Shown here: one piece after another, positions 57,316-64,000 of the stretch
Layout of the letters: each line of letters begins with the position of its first letter
Numbering within the stretch: position 1 is the stretch's first letter
Assembly: GCF_010730955.1 (NCBI RefSeq)
Contig: NZ_AP022577.1
Location: 1,364,001-1,428,000 of the forward strand
Reading direction: 5' to 3'
Source: Mycolicibacterium aubagnense
Lineage (GTDB): Bacteria > Actinomycetota > Actinomycetes > Mycobacteriales > Mycobacteriaceae
Length of the DNA stretch: 64,000 nucleotides
The notes under the pieces: model-generated
Told to the model about the DNA's origin: nothing
Database searches by the model: none
The model's input: the letters and a program-made list of their open reading frames with translations, nothing else
Translations under genes and position numbers: made by a program

Positions 57316-58509
57316 TCATCCTTTCTGCGCACCGATTGGTGCGTACGCAGGCTTCCCGAGCCCGAGAACGTGCTGGGCGATCATGTTGCGGAACACCTCG
57401 AGGGTGCCGCCGTAGATGCCGACCAGCGGTGCGAACCGGTACACGTATTCGGCCGCTCCGTCGTCGGCCGCGCCCTCGGCGCCGACGGGCAACGCCGACG
57501 CCGCGCCGAGGATGTCCATGAGGTCCGGGGAGATGTCGCGCATCGCCTGCGCAAGCGCCACCCGGCCGAAGATGCTCGGGGCACTCAACGCCGCCTCCAT
57601 CCGAGCGGCGCTGCGGCCCAGCCGATAAGCCACGGATGCGTCGTCGATGAGCCGACGCCCGCCGGCCCCCGCCTGTGCGGTCCGCGCGGCGACCTTGTCC
57701 ACGGCCGTGGCCATGAAGCCGGCCTGGTGCATCATGATCGACACGTCCTGCAGGCCGTCGGGATCCGCTGCGACAGCGCCGTGTTCGGTATTGAGCGGTT
57801 CACGCAGCACCGCCCAGCCGCCGTTCACGTCACCGAGCCGGTAGCGGTCATCGACGCGTACGTCGCTGTAGTACACGATGTTGGTGCGGTCACCGTCGAC
57901 GGTCCGGATACCCTGGATTTCGATGCCCGGTGTGTCCAGCGGCACCAGGAACATGGTCAGGCTCTTGTGCTTCGGCGCATCCGGGTCGGTGTTGGTGATG
58001 AGGAAGACGTACCGGCAGTTGTGTGCGCCAGTCGTGAACATCTTGGACCCGTTGATGATCCACTGGTCGCCATCGCGCACGGCGCGGGTCTTGCATGTTG
58101 CCACGTCAGACCCGCCCTCGGGCTCGGTATAGCCCAGGCACAGCCGGACATGACCGCTGAAGACCCCGGGCAGCACCTCGTCGCGCAGCTCGTTCGATCC
58201 GAATGTCGCCACGGACTGGGCCACCATGGCCGTCGTCCCCCAGGTGACCCAGGGGACGTGGAAGCGGCGCTTCTCCAGCTGCCAGATTCGCCGACGGACC
58301 CGGCTGAATCCGCCGTCGGCCTCCGACTTCCATTCGGCCTCAAGGTATCCCGCCGCGCCCAGAGCGAGGTGGACTCCCTCGTCGAAGTTGTCACCGGTTT
58401 CCCGGTCTCGGCGGATCACCTCGTCGGTGACGATGGTGCGCAGCAGCTTTCGGACCTCGTCGCGGAATGCCAGGTCCTCGTCCGACAATTCAACCGTCGA
58501 GAAATCCAT
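57316..58509 (-). CDS. Acyl-CoA dehydrogenase, full-length
   Basis: A 397-residue ACAD with GYTEPEGGSDVATCKTRAV (FAD/substrate motif, about 127-145; E replaces the usual G/A), MFTTGAHNCRYVF, LREPLNTEHG (candidate base region) and IYGGTLEVFRNMIAQHVLGL at the C-terminus. It is coupled to a second, shorter ACAD (gap of one base) and probably forms a heteromer. ATG 58509. The substrate is unknown; the operon also contains an acyl-CoA ligase that may feed it. Confidence 0.9.
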   Translation of the reverse strand: MDFSTVELSDEDLAFRDEVRKLLRTIVTDEVIRRDRETGDNFDEGVHLALGAAGYLEAEWKSEADGGFSRVRRRIWQLEKRRFHVPWVTWGTTAMVAQSVATFGSNELRDEVLPGVFSGHVRLCLGYTEPEGGSDVATCKTRAVRDGDQWIINGSKMFTTGAHNCRYVFLITNTDPDAPKHKSLTMFLVPLDTPGIEIQGIRTVDGDRTNIVYYSDVRVDDRYRLGDVNGGWAVLREPLNTEHGAVAADPDGLQDVSIMMHQAGFMATAVDKVAARTAQAGAGGRRLIDDASVAYRLGRSAARMEAALSAPSIFGRVALAQAMRDISPDLMDILGAASALPVGAEGAADDGAAEYVYRFAPLVGIYGGTLEVFRNMIAQHVLGLGKPAYAPIGAQKG

Positions 58510-58510
58510 C

Positions 58511-59551
58511 TCAGCTCACCTTCTCCCGCGCGGCCAGAATCTCACCGATGCGTGTGGCGGTGGCGCCGGAATCGCCGGCGGCCAGCGCCCATCCCCGCGC
58601 CCGCACGAGATACGCCGGGGCAGCGGCTTCGTCGGACACTCCGAGCCCACCTTGAATGTGGACCGCCATCGTCGCCGCGCGGGGCGCCTCGTCGGCCATG
58701 AACACGAACGCGGCAGGCGCCAGTTCCGCTCTCTCGTCCGGCTCGTTGTCGAGGAACCACGCCGCCCGCCGCGCCAGGTTCCGGCCACTTTGCACGACGA
58801 TCGCCATATTGGCCAGCGGATGCGAAATCGCCTGCAGCGACGCGATCGGAACCCCGAGAGTGAAGCGGGTCTTCGCGAACTCCGCCGCGATGGTCATGGT
58901 CGCCTCGACCAGCCCCACCAAAGCCGCGGCGGTCAGCAACCGCCATTCATCCAGCGCCCGTTGATATTCCGCGCGCGCCACCGAACCGCTGGCCACCACC
59001 GTCCTGGTGTCGGCGGCGTCGGGATCGATCCAGGCCATCGGCAACCGGCCGATGTTCTCGACCTTCGCCGGCCGGATGCCGTACGTCAGCCACACGATGT
59101 CCTCGCCGTCACGCATCAGAATGTGTTCGGCGACCGAACCGCTCGGAATCAGCCTGGCACCAGGCATGTTCGCCTGAGCCGGGTCGAACCCGGCCAGCTG
59201 CCTGCCACTGACGATGTCGGCCTCCAGTACGCCGAACCGCTCCAGTAGCCGGGCCGCGCAAACGTGATCGATCCACGGCACCGGCGCCAACACCCGGCCG
59301 ATCTCCTCGGCCACCAGCGTCAAGTCCACCAGGGTCGCCCCGTCGCCGCCCACCGACTCAGACAGAGCCATGGTCGTTGCGCCCATGCCGCACAGCCGTT
59401 CCCACAGGCTCTTGTCGAACCCCGGCCCCTCGGCGGCGCGCACGACCGAGATGGGACAGTGCGCGGTGAAGAACTCTCGATACGCCGCCTGCAGTGCGTG
59501 GTGATCCGGCGACAGGCTGTAGTCCAGCTTGCGCAACTCGTAACGGTCCAT
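58511..59551 (-). CDS. Acyl-CoA dehydrogenase, partner subunit
   Basis: A 346-residue diverged ACAD. It keeps the N-terminal helical domain (SLSPDHHALQAAYREFFTAH, about 12-31) and the C-terminal core (FTLGVPIASLQAISHPLANMAI, about 230-251; AVHIQGGLGVSDEAAAPAYL), but the TEPGxGS motif is absent. That combination marks the non-catalytic partner in heteromeric ACADs. It lies next to the full-length ACAD and 4 bases after the amidohydrolase gene upstream. Confidence 0.88.
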   Translation of the reverse strand: MDRYELRKLDYSLSPDHHALQAAYREFFTAHCPISVVRAAEGPGFDKSLWERLCGMGATTMALSESVGGDGATLVDLTLVAEEIGRVLAPVPWIDHVCAARLLERFGVLEADIVSGRQLAGFDPAQANMPGARLIPSGSVAEHILMRDGEDIVWLTYGIRPAKVENIGRLPMAWIDPDAADTRTVVASGSVARAEYQRALDEWRLLTAAALVGLVEATMTIAAEFAKTRFTLGVPIASLQAISHPLANMAIVVQSGRNLARRAAWFLDNEPDERAELAPAAFVFMADEAPRAATMAVHIQGGLGVSDEAAAPAYLVRARGWALAAGDSGATATRIGEILAAREKVS

Positions 59552-59555
59552 TGCC

Positions 59556-60386
59556 TCAGCTCTCCCGGTTTCCGAAGAAGAAATCGTTCGCGTTGCGGTA
59601 GAGGTAGTTCTCCAGCACGTCCGGCGGCAGGTCGAGTACCCGCGCTTCGGGCACGACGCGGCTCATCTTGAGCACCGGCCAGTCCGATGCGTAGATCACC
59701 TTGTCCCCGCCGCGGGTCCGCATGTAGTGCAGCAGGCTCTCGGGCAACCGCTTCGGTGACCACGCCGACGTCATCAGGCGGAGGTTGGCATACTTGATGA
59801 GCAGCCGAATCGCGATGTCCCACCACGGATCCGCACCGTGGATCATGCAGAGCTTCAGTTCGGGGAATCGCACGCAGACGCGGTCCAGGTGGATGGGGTT
59901 CTGCACTTCCCCGGGAATCGGTGGGCCGGGGATTCCGGTGTTGATGCACAGCGGCAGCTCCAGCTCCGCGCATTTGGTGTAGAGCGGGTAGTACACCGCG
60001 TCACTGGGTGGGTACTGTCCGTCACCCCAGAAGCTCGGCCCGACAACGGCATACGCGACCGGCAGATCAGCCACGGCGGCGGTCAGTTCCCGCAACGACG
60101 GCATCGGGCGCAGCAGGTTCACGCCGCCCAGCGCCAGGGCGAACCGATCCGGCTGGGCCAGGGCGAATTTGCGTGCGGTCACCGACGGATTGGCCAGGCT
60201 GTCCATCAGGATCGCCTTGGTGACCCCGTGCGCGTCCATCTCGTCGAGCAGTTCCGACAGCTCCACGGGCGCGAACATGGATTCGGGTCCCTTGAAATAG
60301 TCGTCCCGCACCTTGACCATCCACGACGGTTGTCGCTCGGTCTCCCCGAAGTGCACGTTCACCAGACAGTCGATCGCTCGTGTCAT
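59556..60386 (-). CDS. Amidohydrolase_2 family protein, short form
   Basis: A 276-residue Amidohydrolase_2 protein, shorter than its three relatives here (412-425). N-terminal IDCLVNVHFGE (about 5-15, metal His), INTGIPGPPIPG (about 148-159), MIHGADPWWDIAIRL (about 181-195) and the terminal YASDWPVLKMSR are visible. It resembles ACMSD-type decarboxylases in size. ATG 60386 overlaps the ligase stop; longer frames lie over the ligase gene. Product and substrate unknown. Confidence 0.85.
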   Translation of the reverse strand: MTRAIDCLVNVHFGETERQPSWMVKVRDDYFKGPESMFAPVELSELLDEMDAHGVTKAILMDSLANPSVTARKFALAQPDRFALALGGVNLLRPMPSLRELTAAVADLPVAYAVVGPSFWGDGQYPPSDAVYYPLYTKCAELELPLCINTGIPGPPIPGEVQNPIHLDRVCVRFPELKLCMIHGADPWWDIAIRLLIKYANLRLMTSAWSPKRLPESLLHYMRTRGGDKVIYASDWPVLKMSRVVPEARVLDLPPDVLENYLYRNANDFFFGNRES

Positions 60387-61999
60387 GTCATCACCCGCCC
60401 GTCGGCAACATTTTTGGCCCAGCGGTAGTCGGCCTTGCCATTGCCCAGCCGGCGGACCTGGTCCACGAAGAGGAACTCCTTTGGAACTTTGAACCGCGCG
60501 AAGTGCGCCATACATGCGACGCGCAACTGCTCGTGCGTGACCTCGGCATCGTGCTGTGCAGCCACCAGGGCCACGACTTCCTCGCCCCACCGCTCGCTGG
60601 GCCTGCCGACAACCAGCGCGTCGGCAACCCCCGGGTGTGCCCGCAGTAGCGCTTCGACCTCTTCGACGAACACCTTCTCGCCTCCGGTGTTGACCACCAA
60701 CGAGTCCCGGCCGAACAGTTCGAGGGTGCCGTCCGCGGCCAGTCGCCCCCGGTCGCCGGAGATCACCACACGGTGGCCGTCGATCTCCGGGAAGGTGGTG
60801 CGGGTGGCCGGTGGATCGTCGAAGTATCCCAGCGGGATACGCCCTCCACGGGCTACCCATCCGATCTCCGCGTCGCCGGGGCGCAGAAAGCGTTGCAGGT
60901 CGGCCGACACCACCGAGGCGCCGGCCCGTAACTCGAAGGTGTCCTGCTGGCTGTCGCGCCGGCTGCGACCGAATCCGACGTTCCCGGTCTCCGACGATCC
61001 GTACCCGTTGACCATGGTGATCGCCGGAAGCAGCTCCAGCAGAGCCCGTTGGTGTTTCGGATTCGTCGCCGCGCCGCCGCTCGCAACCGCGGACAGCGAC
61101 GACAGGTCGTAAGGGTGCCGCCGGAGCTCCTCGACCAACGGACCCGCATAAGCGTCACCGACCATCGTCATCAAGCCCACCCGCTCGCGCTCAGCGGTCT
61201 GCAGGACGGTGCGGGCGTCGAACGCCGCCCGGTTGTCGTAGAGCACGACCGTCTGGCCGCCGAGCACCGCGGCGAGCGTCGTCCACAGGCCCGCGGCGTG
61301 CATCAGCGGAGACACCGCGAACCACGGCGGGCCGCAGTCGCGCACCTTGTCGTGGATCTCCCTGACGGATGAGTGGTCGGCGCCGTTCATCGACACGACG
61401 TAGGTGTCGCTCTGTCGCCACATCACGCCCTTGGGGCGCCCGGTGGTGCCACCGGTGCAGATCATCAGTACGTCGTCGGGACGCGGTTCGATGACGGCAT
61501 CGGTGTCTCCCTGGGCGAGTGCGTCATTCAGCGTGAGTGCACCCGGCAGTTCGGGCGCCGTACTGCCGTCGTCGACCGAGATCAGCAGGTCCGCACCGAC
61601 AGCGGGCAGTACGTCGGCGAATTCGGCGCCCAGTGACCGGTGATAGATGACCCCGCGCGGCTTCAGGTAGTCGAGCAGCTCACGGACTTCTCGGGGGGTG
61701 TACTGGTGGTTGACATTGACGGGGACGACTCGCGCCTTCAGCGCACCGATCAACACGTCGGGGTACAGATCGTTGTGCATGATCAGCGCGACCCGATCCT
61801 GGCCGCACTCCCACCGCTGCAGGCTCTCACGTTCTCGCTGGGCGCCAAACCCTCTGCCTGCCAAGAAGTTCGCCAGTCGTCGCGTGCGTTCCGATACCTC
61901 CGCGTAGGTACTCCGGCGAGCACCGCAGACCGTCATGACGCGGTCGGGCACCGCGTCCGCAATGGCGTCGAGGACGGCGCCGAGAGTCCATTCGCTCAC
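60383..61999 (-). CDS. Acyl-CoA synthetase (FadD-like, ANL superfamily)
   Basis: A 538-residue fatty/steroid acyl-CoA ligase. MICTGGTTGRPKGVMWRQ (P-loop, about 180-197), NGYGSSETGN (about 322-331), ISGDRGRLAADGTLELFGRDS (adenylate binding) and the C-terminal GNGKADYRWAK lysine are present. It resembles FadD3/FadD17-19-type enzymes of mycobacteria that activate steroid or cyclic acids. ATG 61999 overlaps the stop of the preceding amidohydrolase gene. It lies among two amidohydrolases and two ACADs. Confidence 0.91.
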   Translation of the reverse strand: MSEWTLGAVLDAIADAVPDRVMTVCGARRSTYAEVSERTRRLANFLAGRGFGAQRERESLQRWECGQDRVALIMHNDLYPDVLIGALKARVVPVNVNHQYTPREVRELLDYLKPRGVIYHRSLGAEFADVLPAVGADLLISVDDGSTAPELPGALTLNDALAQGDTDAVIEPRPDDVLMICTGGTTGRPKGVMWRQSDTYVVSMNGADHSSVREIHDKVRDCGPPWFAVSPLMHAAGLWTTLAAVLGGQTVVLYDNRAAFDARTVLQTAERERVGLMTMVGDAYAGPLVEELRRHPYDLSSLSAVASGGAATNPKHQRALLELLPAITMVNGYGSSETGNVGFGRSRRDSQQDTFELRAGASVVSADLQRFLRPGDAEIGWVARGGRIPLGYFDDPPATRTTFPEIDGHRVVISGDRGRLAADGTLELFGRDSLVVNTGGEKVFVEEVEALLRAHPGVADALVVGRPSERWGEEVVALVAAQHDAEVTHEQLRVACMAHFARFKVPKEFLFVDQVRRLGNGKADYRWAKNVADGRVMT

Positions 62000-63270
62000 G
62001 GGTATGACGGCTGGGCCGTCCCCTCCACACTGACCGCTCCCACCGAGACACCCAGGAGGTCCAAGGCGTTGTCGCGCATGACTTTCCGGGTGTCCTCGGC
62101 GCTGAACTCGGGAAACTGCGGAATGTCGGCGGTGAACGACATCGGGTCGGCGAGTCCTTCACCGTGCGGCCAGTCGGAGCCGAACAAGATCCTCTCCACG
62201 CCAACGGTTTCGGCGAGCAACAACACATCGTCCTCGTAGTACGGGGCGATCCAGACGTTGTTGCGCAACTGCTCGACCGGATCCTCCTTGAAGTGGTAGG
62301 GCGCGTTGTTGGCGGCCTTCTTCAGCCGCTTGATCAAGCGGTACACGAAGTACGAGCCGTTCTCGATGCTGGCCACCTTCAGCGCCGGGTGCCGGGTGAA
62401 AACCTGGTGGACGATCATCGACGCCATCGTGTCGTGGATGGCCCGGTCGTCGAGCAGAATCTGGTCCAGCGGGTCCTTCTTGCCGAACCCCTCGAATGTC
62501 GCCTTGCCGCCCCAAAGTGCGGCGATGGCAAGGTAACCGCTGTCGCTCAGGTGGAAGCCGACGGGCACGCCGGCTTCGGCCAGCCGCGCCCATACCGGGT
62601 CGTGCAGTGGGTCGCCGAGGGACCGTGGCTTGGCCACACCGGGCACTGGCGCGGGCCGGACCAACACGAGTTTGGCGCCGCGACCTAGGACGAACTCGAC
62701 CTCGTCGACCGCCGCGTGCGGGTCGGCGAGCGAGATGATCGGCGCCGAGATGATCCGGCCGTCGGGGCGGTGGAAGCCCCAATCCTCGTCCAACCACAGG
62801 TTGAAGGCGTGCACCGTCGCGATGGTCGCCTCGATGTCGCCCTTGAGCGCCTCTTCGACCCCGCAGGCGAAAGTGGGCAGCATGAAAGCGGTTTCGAGGT
62901 TCTGCTTGTCCAAGACCTTTACCCGGGCATCGCGATTCTGGTACTCCGGATGGTTCGCCATCCGGTCCACCTTCATCAGCGACGCCGGATCGACACCGTC
63001 GGGAATCTCGCCACGGAACAACAGATCCAGGCACCCCGGTTCGATGATCGGGTCGAAGGTGGGATTCGGGATGAAGTGGTTGATCTTTTCCCCCATCACA
63101 GCCCAGGTGCGCTTACCGTCCTGGACCATCTGGACGCCGCGTCGCTTGAACTCCTTGGGCAGATACCGGGTACAGGAGTCGACGGGTTCGTAGTAGTGGT
63201 TGTCGACGTCAATTGCCCTGTAGTCCAGAGTCGGATGCGCGATCCGCTCCGCTGTTCGCTCCAGCGTCAT
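61996..63270 (-). CDS. Amidohydrolase_2 family TIM-barrel protein
   Basis: A 424-residue Amidohydrolase_2 protein, paralogue of the product at 54963. It has AIDVDNHYYEPVDSC (about 19-33), FIPNPTFDPIIEPG, RVKVLDKQNLETAFMLPTFA (about 116-135), GFHLSDSGY, SIENGSYFVYRLIKRLKK and LFGSDWPHGEGLADP (terminal metal aspartate). ATG 63270 overlaps the hydratase stop. The repeated linkage of this family to CoA-ligase and ACAD genes suggests hydrolytic C-C cleavage or decarboxylation of a cyclic CoA intermediate (inference). Confidence 0.88.
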   Translation of the reverse strand: MTLERTAERIAHPTLDYRAIDVDNHYYEPVDSCTRYLPKEFKRRGVQMVQDGKRTWAVMGEKINHFIPNPTFDPIIEPGCLDLLFRGEIPDGVDPASLMKVDRMANHPEYQNRDARVKVLDKQNLETAFMLPTFACGVEEALKGDIEATIATVHAFNLWLDEDWGFHRPDGRIISAPIISLADPHAAVDEVEFVLGRGAKLVLVRPAPVPGVAKPRSLGDPLHDPVWARLAEAGVPVGFHLSDSGYLAIAALWGGKATFEGFGKKDPLDQILLDDRAIHDTMASMIVHQVFTRHPALKVASIENGSYFVYRLIKRLKKAANNAPYHFKEDPVEQLRNNVWIAPYYEDDVLLLAETVGVERILFGSDWPHGEGLADPMSFTADIPQFPEFSAEDTRKVMRDNALDLLGVSVGAVSVEGTAQPSYP

Positions 63271-64000
63271 CAGCACTGCCCCTTCAACGGCGGAAACTCG
63301 GGTGGGCGCTTCTCAAAGAAGCTGGTAATGCCTTCGATAACATCCGGGCGCTGCAACGATTCGTGCATGAGTGTCTCCGAGCGGGCACTCGCGCCGGCGG
63401 CGTCGCGCATGATGTCGGAGTAGACCTGCTCTTTGATCACCGCGAGCGAGCTCGGTGAGCAATGCGCGGCCATGTCCTCGGCGTACGCGATGGCGTGGGG
63501 CAGCAGCTCATCGTCAGCGACAACCGCTTTCACGAACCCGAGCAGGGCCGCCTCTTCGGCGTCCACCTTCCGGCCACTCAGCAGCAGGTCCAGCGCGGCA
63601 CTGACACCGATCAGGCGCGGCAGGATCCAGGAGATTCCGTACTCGGCGATCAGGCCTCGTCGTGCGAACGCGGTGGTGAATTTGGCGCTCCGGGCGGCGA
63701 ATCGGACGTCGCACATCAATGCTTGGGTCATCCCGATGCCGGCACAGGCACCGTTGATGGCGGCGATGACGGGCTTGCGCAACGTCGTGACGAAAAGCGG
63801 GTGGCGCTCGCCCACCAGCTTGTCGACGTCCGTGTCGCCATCGATGACGGCGCCGCTGATCGACGTCAGATCGCCCATGTCCGCGCCGGCGCAGAACGCC
63901 CGCCCACTGCCGGTCAGCACGATCACTCGGACCGCCGGGTCGGCCTCGGCCGCGTCGAGGGCGGCGTAGAAGGCGGCGGCGAGACCGTCACCCCAGGCAT
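63270..64000 (-). CDS. Enoyl-CoA hydratase/isomerase (5' end outside window)
   Basis: Crotonase-fold protein cut by the right edge of the window. The reading frame stays open to base 64000 (…WGDGLAAAFYAALDAAEADP before VRVIVLTGSG), so the true start lies beyond. Visible motifs: GSGRAFCAGADMGDL (oxyanion hole), NGACAGIGMTQALMCDVRFA and RRGLIAEYGISWILPRLIG, whose AEYG carries the catalytic-type glutamate. It is probably the first or an early gene of the right-hand minus-strand operon and overlaps the amidohydrolase start (ATGA). Confidence 0.9.
   Translation of the reverse strand, partial: AWGDGLAAAFYAALDAAEADPAVRVIVLTGSGRAFCAGADMGDLTSISGAVIDGDTDVDKLVGERHPLFVTTLRKPVIAAINGACAGIGMTQALMCDVRFAARSAKFTTAFARRGLIAEYGISWILPRLIGVSAALDLLLSGRKVDAEEAALLGFVKAVVADDELLPHAIAYAEDMAAHCSPSSLAVIKEQVYSDIMRDAAGASARSETLMHESLQRPDVIEGITSFFEKRPPEFPPLKGQC

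Noticed and set aside
56980..58701. A 573-codon open frame on the plus strand
   Set aside because: Antisense shadow of the epimerase and two ACAD genes, with no family resemblance.
1..64000. CRISPR arrays, tRNA or rRNA genes, replication origin
   Set aside because: No regularly spaced direct repeats, tRNA cloverleaf with anticodon arm, rRNA-like stretch or DnaA-box cluster was noticed when reading the sequence.

Overview
High-GC actinobacterial DNA, most likely a fast-growing mycobacterium (Mycolicibacterium-like) or a close relative. Reasons: strong G/C third-position bias, many GTG/TTG starts, stop/start overlaps of the ATGA/GTGA type, a mycofactocin-type SDR, several F420-type LLM oxidoreductases, a DUF222/HNH (13E12-type) gene behind a mycobacterial LexA box, and an unusual density of acyl-CoA dehydrogenases (ACADs). 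The genus is inferred from gene content only. No tRNA, rRNA or CRISPR array was seen.

Layout. 0-2.8 kb: small membrane protein, then NorQ- and NorD-like activators. 2.9-4.9 kb: APH-like kinase and quinone oxidoreductase. 4.9-6.0 kb: TetR regulator and a partner, behind a perfect palindrome. 6.1-12.5 kb (minus): six-gene beta-oxidation operon (amidohydrolase, ACAD, SDR, CoA-transferase, enoyl-CoA hydratase, ACAD). 12.7-18.4 kb (plus): Rieske oxygenase operon. 18.4-20.2 kb: decayed IS481-type element and an SOS-boxed HNH gene. 20.4-25.2 kb: ACAD, TetR, thioesterase, SDR, epimerase. 25.2-28.7 kb: membrane operon with NorE/NorF (COX3/COX4)-like subunits and two related six-helix proteins, divergent from a TetR gene. 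28.7-34.9 kb: MeaB, SDR, hydratase, paired ACADs, acyl-CoA ligase, ferredoxin. 34.9-39.4 kb: CoA-transferase, LLM protein, B12 subunit, a mutase subunit with a broken 5' end, and a 5'-truncated SDR facing it. 39.5-49.1 kb: secreted protein, thioesterase, a P450/thiolase/DUF35/hydratase operon, and a carboxyltransferase/LLM/KshA-like Rieske operon. 49-56.2 kb: aldehyde dehydrogenase against a P450/CoA-transferase/thiolase/SDR/amidohydrolase operon. 56.2-64 kb (minus): hydratase (cut by the window end), two amidohydrolases, acyl-CoA ligase, two ACADs, epimerase.

How it fits together. The genes form a large catabolic island in which a hydrophobic, probably cyclic or branched substrate is oxygenated (two Rieske oxygenases, two P450s, a ferredoxin), activated to CoA thioesters (two ligases, three CoA-transferases) and shortened by several parallel beta-oxidation sets. 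Heteromeric-type ACAD pairs, Ltp-like thiolases with a DUF35 partner and a KshA-like oxygenase resemble steroid or isoprenoid degradation, but the substrate cannot be read from sequence.

The strongest new signal is a shared operator, GAGAAT-N3-ATTCTC, present in five promoter regions between 12.6 and 34.5 kb. Two copies flank the TetR gene at 21.7 kb, and one sits exactly between the -35 and -10 boxes of the ferredoxin promoter. It links at least eight transcription units into a putative local regulon. Three further candidate operators (6.0, 28.0, and 45.6/50.6 kb) suggest three other TetR-type circuits.
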